Source: Polaribacter sp. BAL334 | Lineage (GTDB): Bacteria > Bacteroidota > Bacteroidia > Flavobacteriales > Flavobacteriaceae | Reading direction: 5' to 3' | DNA: 64,000 bases | NCBI RefSeq assembly: GCF_015767435.1 | Contig: NZ_JADWOV010000301.1 | Location: 310,001-374,000, forward strand | In this document: in pieces, positions 17,362-26,606 of the stretch | How the letters are laid out: each line of letters begins with the position of its first letter | How positions within the stretch are numbered: the stretch's first letter is position 1 | Notes under the pieces: model-generated | Told to the model about the DNA's origin: nothing | The model's database searches: none | The model's input: the letters and a program-made list of their open reading frames with translations, nothing else | Made by a program: the position numbers and the translations under genes

Positions 17362-18699
17362 ATGAACTGGGAACAACTCCTCTCTTTAAAACGATTTGGT
17401 GATACCGAAAAACGACCAAGAATTTCACAAGACGAAACACGTTTGGGTTTTGATGTGGATTTTGACAGAATTATATTTTCATCTGAATTTAGAAGCTTGC
17501 AAGATAAAACTCAGGTAATTCCACTTTCTGAAACCGATTTTGTACACACACGTTTAACACATAGTTTGGAAGTTTCTGTAGTTGGCAGAACTTTGGGCAG
17601 AAGAGTAGGAAAAGTATTGTTAGAACGTCATCCCAATTTGGTTGATTTGGGCTATACTTTCAACGATTTTGGAGCTATAGTTGCAGCAGCTTCTGTAATG
17701 CACGACATTGGAAATCCGCCTTTTGGACATTCAGGCGAGAAAGCCATTGGCGAATATTTTTCCTCAGGAAATGGCGTAAAATACAAAGACCAATTAACGC
17801 CAAAAGAATACCAAGATTTGATAGATTTTGAAGGAAATGCCAACGGTTTCAAAATCTTGACAGAGAATAAAGAAGGAATTTCAGGAGGTTTGCGTTTGAG
17901 TTATGCAACTTTGGGTGCATTTTTAAAATATCCCAAAGAAAGTTTGCCTAAAAAACCAACCAATCACATTGTAGATAAAAAATATGGATTTTTTCAATCA
18001 GAAAAAGAAGCTTTTTTAGATGTGGTTACTGATTTGGGAATGACAAAAAAATCAATAGAAAATGTTTCTTATTTCAGACATCCTTTGGCTTATTTGGTAG
18101 AAGCTGCAGATGATATTTGTTACACTATTATTGATTTTGAAGACGGTATCAATTTGGGTTTGATAGAAGAAGAATTTGCTTTAGAATACCTAATAAAACT
18201 CGTAAAAGACACTATTGACATCAAAAAATACCATTCACTGCAGCATAAAAAAGACAGAGTAAGTTATTTGAGAGCCTTGTCAATTGGAGTTTTAATCAAT
18301 GAAGCAGTAGATATTTTTTTAGCAAATGAAGAGAAAATTTTAGCAGGAAATTTTGAACGTTCTTTATTGGATAAATGCAAATATGAAGCACAAATCAATG
18401 ATATTATTAAACTAAGTATTTCAAAAATATACCAAAGTAAAGAAGTTGTTGAGAAAGAGGTTGCTGGCTATAGAATTATTGCAGACTTGTTGGATGTATT
18501 TATAAATGCCTTAAATAATCAACATGTAGGAATTGCTTCAAACTTCGATTCACTGATTTTGAAGTTATTGCCACAGGAATATCAGACAAAATCAACATCT
18601 CTCTATGAGAGAATCATGAGTATTTGCAGCTATGTTTCAGGAATGTCTGATGGTTTTGCCATCAGACTCCATAAAAAATTAACAGGAAATAGTATTTAA
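17362..18699 (+). CDS. dgt: Deoxyguanosinetriphosphate triphosphohydrolase-like HD protein
   Basis: A 445-residue HD-superfamily phosphohydrolase of the dGTPase/SAMHD1-like family. FRSLQDKTQVIPL and THSLEVSVVGRTLG are family signatures, and the metal-binding HD pair is in MHDIGNPPFGHSGE. LAYLVEAADDICYTIIDFEDG carries the distal Asp. The enzyme splits dNTPs to the nucleoside and triphosphate. It follows the nrdBA reductase, so dNTP production and removal are encoded side by side. Whether it prefers dGTP or needs a dNTP activator cannot be told. Confidence 0.9.
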   Translation: MNWEQLLSLKRFGDTEKRPRISQDETRLGFDVDFDRIIFSSEFRSLQDKTQVIPLSETDFVHTRLTHSLEVSVVGRTLGRRVGKVLLERHPNLVDLGYTFNDFGAIVAAASVMHDIGNPPFGHSGEKAIGEYFSSGNGVKYKDQLTPKEYQDLIDFEGNANGFKILTENKEGISGGLRLSYATLGAFLKYPKESLPKKPTNHIVDKKYGFFQSEKEAFLDVVTDLGMTKKSIENVSYFRHPLAYLVEAADDICYTIIDFEDGINLGLIEEEFALEYLIKLVKDTIDIKKYHSLQHKKDRVSYLRALSIGVLINEAVDIFLANEEKILAGNFERSLLDKCKYEAQINDIIKLSISKIYQSKEVVEKEVAGYRIIADLLDVFINALNNQHVGIASNFDSLILKLLPQEYQTKSTSLYERIMSICSYVSGMSDGFAIRLHKKLTGNSI

Positions 18700-18705
18700 A
18701 TCAAA

Positions 18706-20010
18706 CTAGTATTTAATTATTTTTTCTGTAAATCTCAAGTTTGATGTTGAATCAGAAATAGAAATAATATAAATTCCTGATTGTAAATTACCAATATTAT
18801 TTAAAGTAATTGAATTACTACCATCATAATTAAGTTGTTTTGAGAATATCACAGAACCCTTAATATCAATCAGTTTTACGTTTAATTTTGTGCTATTTAA
18901 GTTGCTAAAGCTCAGTGTAATTTGATCAGAAAATGGATTTGGCCAAGTAGTTATTGTTGATGCTGAATTCACTTCCTCAATACTTAGTGTTGAACAAATG
19001 GACCATCCCATATCTTTAAAAAAACCAAGAGTAACATCACCAGGAGTATGATTTGCTTCGCCACTTGCAATTCTTGGCGTCATTAATGAATTTGCATTGC
19101 CAGCGCTAAACACATCTTCATCCCAATGACTGTAGCTTGAGCCAGATTTAAACTCAGATGGCGCATAAATTTTTGGTAAAAAATTACCATTTTGAGTGAT
19201 AGCAGTTGGACTGTTTGAAAACAAATTGTTGCTTGTAAGAGCTGTAAGTAATTCTGGTGAAGGATCAGGTAATGTTAGTATTGAAATATTGTTTGAGTTT
19301 TCGATAAAATTATCATAAATAAGTGGTCTAGTATTACTTCTTATTGCTCCATTCGCTTCATTATTGCTATCAATTCTTCCAAAACCAACAAAACCTAATC
19401 CATGACCAAGTTCATGAAGCACAACAGAAACAAAATCATGTTTGTTAGAAGGAGGATTACCATCTATACCAAAATAAAAATCAAAGTCGCTATTAAAATT
19501 GGCATTAATATCATTTGAGCCACCAAATTCTCCACGATCTTGACCAAGTAATTTTTCATATAACGCTGCAGGATACCAAGAATTCGGATCAATACCTGGA
19601 ACACCATTTATAGTATTTAAACTTGCAGGAGATGCGCTTCCTAATGTATTTTCCCCTAAAACCTTAAATTCTGCAATCACATTTATAGGAACAGGAGATT
19701 CAATAATATGAGCCCAAATATCCACAGCATGTTGAAATGCAGCTTGTGCTTCTGGAGTGAAACCTACATAGGTAACTACAAAATTTGAACAAGGAGAATT
19801 TGTAAGATTTACACTTTTTCTTAAATTATCAATTTTTGATTTATCAAATGGTTTTGTATCTGGATGATAAACACAAATTGGATCGGTGATTTCAATTTCT
19901 TTAAAATCACGAATTTGAGCTGATGTTATTGAAATCATCATTAAAAAAGCCAATAATAATGATGTTTTTTTTAACGAGATGTTATTTGAAATGAAGTAAT
20001 TCTTTTTCAT
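18706..20010 (-). CDS. T9SS-secreted zinc metalloprotease
   Basis: A 434-residue protein with a long positively charged N-terminus and signal peptide (cleavage near TSAQ). VVLHELGHGLGFVGFG is a HExxHxxGx zinc-protease motif, and the preceding block resembles pregnancy-associated/leishmanolysin-like extracellular proteases. A late WDEDVF...NSLMTPRIASGEANHTPGDVTLGFFKDMGW block is typical of this group. The last 80 residues (TWPNPFSDQITLSF ... SGIYIISISD ... EKIIKY) are a type A T9SS sorting domain. The protein should be exported through the outer membrane and attached or released. Only 6 bases separate its stop from the dgt stop (convergent). Confidence 0.85.
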   Translation of the reverse strand: MKKNYFISNNISLKKTSLLLAFLMMISITSAQIRDFKEIEITDPICVYHPDTKPFDKSKIDNLRKSVNLTNSPCSNFVVTYVGFTPEAQAAFQHAVDIWAHIIESPVPINVIAEFKVLGENTLGSASPASLNTINGVPGIDPNSWYPAALYEKLLGQDRGEFGGSNDINANFNSDFDFYFGIDGNPPSNKHDFVSVVLHELGHGLGFVGFGRIDSNNEANGAIRSNTRPLIYDNFIENSNNISILTLPDPSPELLTALTSNNLFSNSPTAITQNGNFLPKIYAPSEFKSGSSYSHWDEDVFSAGNANSLMTPRIASGEANHTPGDVTLGFFKDMGWSICSTLSIEEVNSASTITTWPNPFSDQITLSFSNLNSTKLNVKLIDIKGSVIFSKQLNYDGSNSITLNNIGNLQSGIYIISISDSTSNLRFTEKIIKY

Positions 20011-20300
20011 ATGTTATAAAGTTATCGTTTTTTTCAAAAATAAAATGCTAAAATAATATATTTGATTGGCTTTTTATATATCGTAATTCATATTTTTTTG
20101 ATGTTAAAATTTTCATATATACATTAATTAACAGTTGTTTTTTTTAGATAAAATCAAGTATAATTGTACTCTTAGCATTTTAATAAAATCAATTAATTAT
20201 TTTTCTTTTAAAAATTAACACACCAAAATGTATAAAAACAAAAAGATAACTTTATTTTTATAAAATTATTTGAATGTTAAAAACGTAATAATACTATATA

Positions 20301-20678
20301 ATGATTAGAAAAATTTTAGCAAGTATAAGTGTTACTCTTGCAATTATCTCTTTTTTTAACTGCAAAACAAAAAACATAAAAGACACTGAAAACATAGAAA
20401 TTGTGATGCAACATAAAAATATTCTCAAAGAAATTTTAAGTCCAGATAAGTCTAAAATTTTAATTTTAGAATATGTTGATAAGATGGAAATCCCCATACT
20501 TTTTAAGTATAAAGTTTTAGATTCAACATCCAAAAAAGAACTGATTTCTGGAGTTTTTTCAGGAGTTAAAATGGAGTGGGAAGATGATACAAGTATCAAA
20601 GCGCACAGTTATATAGCTATTGTTGAAAAAGACAACCAAAATCCTGAAAAATTGTATAAAATAATCAAAGTTGAATAA
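20301..20678 (+). CDS. Small predicted lipoprotein, unknown function
   Basis: A 125-residue protein that I do not recognise. The N-terminus is a hydrophobic leader ending FFNC (Cys21), a plausible though non-classical lipobox. The mature part is a compact alternating pattern (SPDKSKILILEYVDKMEIPILFKYKVLD...) that suggests beta strands. It starts 20 bases before the BNR-repeat gene on the same strand, so the two are probably co-transcribed and may work together; this is inference only. Confidence 0.6.
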   Translation: MIRKILASISVTLAIISFFNCKTKNIKDTENIEIVMQHKNILKEILSPDKSKILILEYVDKMEIPILFKYKVLDSTSKKELISGVFSGVKMEWEDDTSIKAHSYIAIVEKDNQNPEKLYKIIKVE

Positions 20679-20698
20679 TAAAACACTCCTTAATTCAT

Positions 20699-23600
20699 AT
20701 GAAAAAAATCCTACTTACATCAAATATTTTAATAGCACTTCTTTTCCTTTCATTAGCATCTTGCCAAAAAGAAACAAATGATGTTCATCAGATTGAACAA
20801 AAAATCAAACCAATTCCCTATAAAAAACTCAAAAAAAATGCGGATGAAAGGCACAAAAAAGGAATAGAACAAATGGCTGAATATCAGTTTCAAATTAGAA
20901 AAATAATTACTGATAAAGAACCTACCTATCAAAAAGGATATTTGTTTGAGGAGTTTAAAAAAGCAACCACTAATAAATCATTATTCAAAAGTGCAAAAGC
21001 ACTAAATCCAACATTTATAGAGCGAGGTCCTGCAAACGTTCCAGGAAGAACAAGAGGAATGGCTATTGACCCAACAAATAACAAACGTTGGTTTGTTGGT
21101 ACAGTTAGTGGTGGAGTTTGGCTTACAGAAGATGAAGGGGTTTCTTGGGTAAATTTAACAGATACTTCAATTCCCAATTTATCAACTTCCACCATTGTGA
21201 TTAGTCCACAAGACAAAAATACATTGTATGTTGGTACAGGAGAACCTTTTGGAAATCTTGGTGCAGTAGGTGGTGCAGGTGTTTTTAAAACAACTGATGG
21301 AGGAACAACTTGGTCAAGTTTAGGAAACTCATCCTCATTTGGAGACGTTGGAAGAATTATCATCAATCCAACAAATAAAAATAATGTCCTAGTTGGAACC
21401 ACAAGAGGAATTTATAGAACAATAGATGGAGGCGCAAATTGGACTCAGACATATGCAACTTCAGGCTCAAATTGGGTACAAGATTTAGACGCAGATCCCA
21501 CTAATTTTAATATTCAATATGGCTCAGTAAGAAATTTTGGTTTGGTTAAAAGTATTGATGGTGGTCTTACTTGGACAACAATATTTAATAGAGCAAATTT
21601 TAACACTAGCCACAGCAGATTTGAAACCGCAATTTCTCCTGCAGACCCAAATTCATTATTTATAAGTGTTTACACACCAAATTCTGCAGCAACTACAGGA
21701 GTAAATACTGATTTTTATGTGTCAAGAAATAAAGGAGATACATTTGTTAATTTAAAAACAAATGGTTCTGCTGCGAATGCAAATCTTGTTACAGGTCAAG
21801 GTTGGTATGATAATATTATTTTGGGACATCCTTTTGATGCTAATGTTTTTTATGTTGGAGGAGTTGCTGTTTTTAAAGTAACTATAACAGGCACAAACTT
21901 TATTTCAACTTCAATTGCCTCTGGATATGACTCTTCAAAAATCAATAATGAAGTGCATGTTGATCAACATGGAATGGAAGTAATTCTTGGAAATAATCAA
22001 GAATTTCGAATTCTATTAGCCAATGACGGAGGTGTTTATAGTACCTCATTTAAAACTGACCCTGGAAATACAGAAGGAGATTGGTCAGAAATTGCAATGG
22101 GCAAAAATAGTACTCAATTTTATGGAGCCACAAAACAAAATGGTGTAGATAATTATTTAGCAGGTGCTCAAGATAATGGTACATGGATTAGTTCTGGAAA
22201 TAATTCAAATTCAACTAAAAGTTATCAGAAGATACTTGGTGGTGATGGTTTTGAGGTAATTTGGCATTATAACAAACCAGGAAATTTTATTGGGGTTTCT
22301 CAAAATTATGGTCAAGTGGGAAGATACATAAACTATGTTGGAGCATTGTCTAATTTTGCAGATTCTGGTAATGGCAATGTTTCCCCTTTTTATGCCAAAT
22401 TATCTAATGCCGATAACAATCCAGATGCAGTTTTTGCAGTAACTATGAACGGAGTTTGGCGTTCTACAGATTTTGCAGTAACTTGGAAATTGACTCCAAT
22501 TACGGATGGTTTTCAACCCTCATTTAGTAGCTCTCTTAACGTTGAGGTTTCTACAGCAGACCCAAATGTGGTTTGGGCTGGAGGAGCAATGACCGAAGAT
22601 GGCTTAACGTCTTTACATGTTTCAGAAGACAATGGACAAACATTTACCAAAACTAACACTTTTGATAATCCTAAAAATAATCATAGTTTAAATATTTCAG
22701 GAATAGGAACTTCTTTGACAGAAAGAAAAAGAGCATACGCACTTTTCTCTGCACAAGGGGCAGCAAAAATTTTAAAAACGGAGGATTTAGGGGTTACATG
22801 GACAGATATTTCTGGATTTGCAGGTACTACTAAATCAGGTTTTCCAGATGTTGCTGTTCATTCAATTGTAGAAATGCCTTTTGATGAAAATATCATTTGG
22901 GCAGGTACTGATATTGGAATTTTTGAAACTACCAATGGTGGTCTTAATTGGAGTTTGCTGAATAATTTCATACCTGTTGCTGTATATGATATGAAAATTG
23001 TAAACGATCAAGTTGTGATTTCCACGTATGGAAGAGGAATTTGGACAGCAACATTAACTCAACTTGCCAACTACACTTTACCAGCATTTTTAGCTACTCC
23101 TGAAGTATCTTCTACACAAAAATCAATCGAAAGTCTTAAAACAATTGTTAGTTATAATGTAACTTTAGATGAAGTAAATAGAGTAAAAATATTTATTGAT
23201 GGTGTAGAACAATCCGAAATTATTCAAGATTTTAATACAGGAATTATATATAAATTCGAAACTGCAGATTTGTCTGAAGGGACGCACAAATTTGGAATTC
23301 AATTATTTAATGACACAAATAACACAAAATCAATTCTGAAAGAACACGATTTTATGGTAATTGATTTTGATACTCCCTCTCAAAGTTTAGGAATTAGTCA
23401 ATTTTCCAATCCTGATGTTTTTACGATAAATGGAGAATTTGTAATAAATAGTGTTGGAGGTAAAGTATCTCAAAATGTATTAAACAACGTAAATCACCCT
23501 TATGAAGACAATAAAGTTTCAACAACTTATTTAAGAAAACCATTGACAATTTCGGAAGCAAATAAAAATTTTACTTATGAAGATGCAGCAATTGTTGAAC

Positions 23601-24178
23601 CCTTTACAGATGATTTAGCGGACTTAAACAGTTTTTTTGATTTTGTAATTATAGAAGCAACAACCGATTTGATAACCTGGAAAACACTCGATAAATATGA
23701 TTCTAGAAGATTTCCTGAATGGTTAACCGAATTTAATAAGGGCACTGCTGCAACTATAAACAATGAGTTATTCAAATCTCAAACAATCGTTTTGACAAAT
23801 AAAGGATTTTCTATTGGAGAAACTATTGTCATTCGTTTTAGATTGGTAGCAGACCCTGGAGTCAATTCATTTGGATGGGCAATCAAGTCTATTGAAGGAG
23901 CAACAGCCAGTATCAATGACGTTCTTAATAACAAAAAAATATTCACTATTTATCCTACTATTTCAGATGGGAATTTTACAATTTTTGCTAAAAACACACT
24001 TGGAAAATCAATCATAAAAATTATTGATATCAATGGCAAAGAGGTTTATAATAGAAAAATTAATTTTTCATCAACATCAAAACATCCTTTGAGTGTTTCT
24101 TTAAAATCTGGAATTTATTTTGTAAATCTTACCGATGAAAACAAAAAACATTCTTCAGCTAAAATTATTATCGAATAA
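20699..24178 (+). CDS. Giant BNR/sortilin-like beta-propeller protein with T9SS sorting domain
   Basis: A 1159-residue protein. It begins with a leader ending L-A-S-C (Cys22), which looks like a lipobox, yet ends with a T9SS type A sorting domain (IYPTISDGNFTIF ... SGIYFVNLTD ... KIIIE). In between, at least eight BNR/Asp-box-like repeats (TTDGGTTWSSL, TIDGGANWTQT, SIDGGLTWTTI, KTEDLGVTWTDI, ETTNGGLNWSLL and others) indicate one or two beta propellers of the VPS10/sortilin type over about residues 100-800. Two beta-rich modules follow. No catalytic residues are obvious; a surface-binding or glycan-related role is inference. It ends at a strong bidirectional terminator. Confidence 0.82.
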   Translation: MKKILLTSNILIALLFLSLASCQKETNDVHQIEQKIKPIPYKKLKKNADERHKKGIEQMAEYQFQIRKIITDKEPTYQKGYLFEEFKKATTNKSLFKSAKALNPTFIERGPANVPGRTRGMAIDPTNNKRWFVGTVSGGVWLTEDEGVSWVNLTDTSIPNLSTSTIVISPQDKNTLYVGTGEPFGNLGAVGGAGVFKTTDGGTTWSSLGNSSSFGDVGRIIINPTNKNNVLVGTTRGIYRTIDGGANWTQTYATSGSNWVQDLDADPTNFNIQYGSVRNFGLVKSIDGGLTWTTIFNRANFNTSHSRFETAISPADPNSLFISVYTPNSAATTGVNTDFYVSRNKGDTFVNLKTNGSAANANLVTGQGWYDNIILGHPFDANVFYVGGVAVFKVTITGTNFISTSIASGYDSSKINNEVHVDQHGMEVILGNNQEFRILLANDGGVYSTSFKTDPGNTEGDWSEIAMGKNSTQFYGATKQNGVDNYLAGAQDNGTWISSGNNSNSTKSYQKILGGDGFEVIWHYNKPGNFIGVSQNYGQVGRYINYVGALSNFADSGNGNVSPFYAKLSNADNNPDAVFAVTMNGVWRSTDFAVTWKLTPITDGFQPSFSSSLNVEVSTADPNVVWAGGAMTEDGLTSLHVSEDNGQTFTKTNTFDNPKNNHSLNISGIGTSLTERKRAYALFSAQGAAKILKTEDLGVTWTDISGFAGTTKSGFPDVAVHSIVEMPFDENIIWAGTDIGIFETTNGGLNWSLLNNFIPVAVYDMKIVNDQVVISTYGRGIWTATLTQLANYTLPAFLATPEVSSTQKSIESLKTIVSYNVTLDEVNRVKIFIDGVEQSEIIQDFNTGIIYKFETADLSEGTHKFGIQLFNDTNNTKSILKEHDFMVIDFDTPSQSLGISQFSNPDVFTINGEFVINSVGGKVSQNVLNNVNHPYEDNKVSTTYLRKPLTISEANKNFTYEDAAIVEPFTDDLADLNSFFDFVIIEATTDLITWKTLDKYDSRRFPEWLTEFNKGTAATINNELFKSQTIVLTNKGFSIGETIVIRFRLVADPGVNSFGWAIKSIEGATASINDVLNNKKIFTIYPTISDGNFTIFAKNTLGKSIIKIIDINGKEVYNRKINFSSTSKHPLSVSLKSGIYFVNLTDENKKHSSAKIIIE

Positions 24179-24197
24179 AGTTGAGTTAGGTATTACT

Positions 24198-24227
24198 AAA
24201 AAAGACGTCCTAAGTGACGTCTTTTTT
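24198..24227. terminator. Bidirectional intrinsic terminator
   Basis: A 12-bp perfect stem (24198-24209 with 24216-24227) of AAAAAAGACGTC and its complement, loop of 6. It lies between the BNR gene (plus) and dxs (minus), with a T-run available on both strands. Confidence 0.9.
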
Positions 24228-24228
24228 G

Positions 24229-25995
24229 TTATATAGAATTTAAATAATTTGTAAAACTCTCAACATCTAAATGTAATTTCTGTTGCAATTGATGCACACT
24301 TCCATGCTCAATAAATTCATCAGGAATTCCTAAAATTTTGACCTCTTTTTTGTAGTGATGTTTTGCTGCAAATTCCAACACTGAACTTCCAAATCCACCA
24401 GAAATAACACCATCTTCAATAGTGATAATGTTTTCGTGATTTGTGAAGATTTCATGCAATAAATCTTCATCCAAAGGCTTTACAAAACGCATATCATAAT
24501 GAGAAATTTCATCTTTTTTGATAGTAAATTCGAAAGATTGTTCTACAATTGAACTCATAGTTCCAATTGATAAAACAGCTATTTTTGAACCTTTTTGCAA
24601 ACAAATACTTTTTCCAATTTCAATTTCCTCAAAAGGTTTTTCCCAATCAATACTATTTCCAAATCCTCTTGGATATCGAATTGCAATCGGATTTTTCAAT
24701 CCTTGTTGGGCTGTAAATAATAAATTTCTCAACTCAATTTCATTGCTTGGTGCAGCAATTATTAAATTTGGGATGCAACGTAAATAAGCAATATCAAAAA
24801 CACCATGATGTGTCGCTCCATCTTCGCCAACCAAACCTGCTCTGTCCAAACAAAAAATAACAGGTAAATTTTGCAAAGCAACATCATGAATCACTTGATC
24901 GTAAGCACGTTGTAAAAATGTGGAATAAATAGCACAAAACGGAATCAATCCCTGTGTTGCCATTCCTGCAGCCAATGTTACTGCATGCTGTTCAGCAATT
25001 CCTACATCAAAAGTGCGTTTTGGGAACTTTTCCAGCATCAAATTCAACGAACTTCCTGTCAACATTGCTGGAGTTATAGCTACAATTTTTTCATTTTTTG
25101 TTGCCAATTCAACCAGCGTTTTTCCAAAAACATCTTGGTATTTTGTAAAAACACTTTTCTCTTTTGGAAGGCGTTCTCCTGATAATTTATCAAATTTTCC
25201 AGGGGCATGATAGGTCACTTGATCTTCTTCTGCTTTTTGCAAACCTTTCCCTTTGGTGGTAATAATATGTAGGAATTTGGGACCTTTGATGGCTTTCAAT
25301 CTTGTTAATTCCTGAACTAATTTTGAAATATCATGTCCATCAATTGGACCTGAATAATCAAAATTCAAGGCTTTGATAATATTATTTTGAGCAGCTAATT
25401 TTTTATCTGTTTTCACTTTGGTCAGATATTCTTTCAAAGCGCCCACAGAAGGATCAATCCCAATAGCATTATCATTCAAAATGATGAGAATATTTGCATC
25501 AGAAACACCTGCATGATTCAACGCTTCAAAAGCCATTCCACTAGCTATAGATGCATCCCCAATAACTGCTATATGCTGTTTTTCTAGATTTCCTTTGATA
25601 GCAGAGGCAATAGCCATTCCTAAAACTGCCGAAATTGAAGTCGAGGAATGTCCAACTCCAAAAGCATCAAACTCACTTTCTTTTCGCGATGGAAAACCAG
25701 CAATTCCTCCCAATTGTCTATTGGTGTAAAAAATATCTTTTCTACCCGTTAAAATTTTGTGTCCATAAGCTTGGTGACCAACATCCCAAACTAATAAATC
25801 AGAGGGAGTATCGAACAAATAATGCAAGGCAATTGTAAGTTCAATGACGCCCAAACTCGCGCCCAAATGCCCTTCTTTGGTGGCAATAATATCGATGATA
25901 AATTCGCGCAATTCTTTTGCCAAAATTGGCAATTGCGATAGATGCAATTTTCTTACATCAGAAGGATTTGATATGTTTTTTAATAAGTTTTCCAA
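24229..25995 (-). CDS. dxs: 1-deoxy-D-xylulose-5-phosphate synthase
   Basis: A thiamine-diphosphate enzyme condensing pyruvate and glyceraldehyde-3-phosphate, the first step of the MEP isoprenoid pathway. Landmarks include KEGHLGASLGV, WDVGHQAYGHK, GDASIASGMAFEALNHAG...ILNDN (ThDP motif GD-x-N), GIAEQHAVTLAAGMA and DRAGLVGEDGATHHG. I chose the TTG at 25995 (MENLLKNISNPSDVRKL), because homologues begin about here; this gives 588 residues. Other TTG codons at 26013 and 26019 would lie upstream of the probable -7 element. It is divergent from tadA. Confidence 0.93.
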   Translation of the reverse strand: MENLLKNISNPSDVRKLHLSQLPILAKELREFIIDIIATKEGHLGASLGVIELTIALHYLFDTPSDLLVWDVGHQAYGHKILTGRKDIFYTNRQLGGIAGFPSRKESEFDAFGVGHSSTSISAVLGMAIASAIKGNLEKQHIAVIGDASIASGMAFEALNHAGVSDANILIILNDNAIGIDPSVGALKEYLTKVKTDKKLAAQNNIIKALNFDYSGPIDGHDISKLVQELTRLKAIKGPKFLHIITTKGKGLQKAEEDQVTYHAPGKFDKLSGERLPKEKSVFTKYQDVFGKTLVELATKNEKIVAITPAMLTGSSLNLMLEKFPKRTFDVGIAEQHAVTLAAGMATQGLIPFCAIYSTFLQRAYDQVIHDVALQNLPVIFCLDRAGLVGEDGATHHGVFDIAYLRCIPNLIIAAPSNEIELRNLLFTAQQGLKNPIAIRYPRGFGNSIDWEKPFEEIEIGKSICLQKGSKIAVLSIGTMSSIVEQSFEFTIKKDEISHYDMRFVKPLDEDLLHEIFTNHENIITIEDGVISGGFGSSVLEFAAKHHYKKEVKILGIPDEFIEHGSVHQLQQKLHLDVESFTNYLNSI

Positions 25996-26002
25996 AACAG
26001 TA

Positions 26003-26010
26003 CAAAAATA
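26003..26010 (-). promoter_or_regulatory. -7 promoter element of dxs
   Basis: The minus strand reads TATTTTTG, ending 8 bases before the chosen TTG start. The transcript would be leaderless or nearly so. No well-spaced -33 TTG is visible. Confidence 0.4.
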
Positions 26011-26051
26011 CAATTTCAATTTTTGTAATATTACTTTTTATTTTACAAAAA

Positions 26052-26501
26052 ATGATACAACCATTTGATGATACTTATTTTATGAAAAAAGCCTTGCAAG
26101 AAGCTGAAACTGCCTTTGAAAAAGGTGAAGTTCCTGTGGGCGCAATTATTGTTCATAAAAATCAAATTATTGCTAGAGCACATAATTTAACAGAAACCTT
26201 GAATGACGTAACTGCTCATGCAGAAATGCAAGCTTTTACAGCGGCAGCTGATTTTTTGGGAGGTAAATACTTAAAAGACTGTGTTTTATATGTTACTTTG
26301 GAGCCTTGTCAAATGTGTGCAGGAGCCAGTTATTGGACGCAAATTGGTAAAATTGTTTTTGGAGCCAGTGAACCAGAAAGAGGTTTTCTTCATTTAAAAA
26401 CTACATTACACCCCAAAACAGTTGTTCTTGGAGGTGTTTTAGAAACAGAATGTTCTCAAATTTTAAAACGTTTTTTTATTGAAAAAAGAAATTTAAATTG
26501 A
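26052..26501 (+). CDS. tadA: tRNA-specific adenosine deaminase-like nucleoside deaminase
   Basis: A 149-residue zinc deaminase. HAE (H56, E58) and PCQMC (C86, C89) form the zinc/catalytic site, and EVPVGAIIV is the conserved N-terminal strand. The family includes TadA, which makes inosine at the wobble base of tRNA-Arg, and nucleobase deaminases; length and the RFFIEKRNLN end fit the Bacteroidota TadA form. I chose the ATG at 26052; an upstream extension runs into dxs and has no homology-like sequence. It is divergent from dxs with a 56-base gap. Confidence 0.85.
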   Translation: MIQPFDDTYFMKKALQEAETAFEKGEVPVGAIIVHKNQIIARAHNLTETLNDVTAHAEMQAFTAAADFLGGKYLKDCVLYVTLEPCQMCAGASYWTQIGKIVFGASEPERGFLHLKTTLHPKTVVLGGVLETECSQILKRFFIEKRNLN

Positions 26502-26509
26502 TGTAAAAC

Positions 26510-26525
26510 TGTTAAAATTTTAACA
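26510..26525. promoter_or_regulatory. Perfect 16-bp palindrome upstream of S9 peptidase
   Basis: TGTTAAAATTTTAACA is fully self-complementary. It lies 8 bases after the tadA stop and about 80 bases before the peptidase start. There is no T-tail, so an operator is as likely as a terminator; no regulator is assigned. Confidence 0.35.
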
Positions 26526-26606
26526 AAATAGACGTTAAAATTTGCCAAGTAACATCTTTTAAAGAACTTTAGCTTTTTTAATTCAAACTAATTCAAATTC
26601 TTACCC

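Noticed and set aside
20929..21402. 157-codon open frame on the minus strand
   Set aside because: It lies wholly inside the BNR-repeat gene, is rich in Pro/Val as expected from the reverse of Gly/Thr codons, and has no domain or leader.
25844..26068. Plus-strand frames overlapping the dxs start, and a longer tadA beginning at 25917
   Set aside because: They are antisense to dxs codons; the conserved tadA N-terminus starts at 26052.
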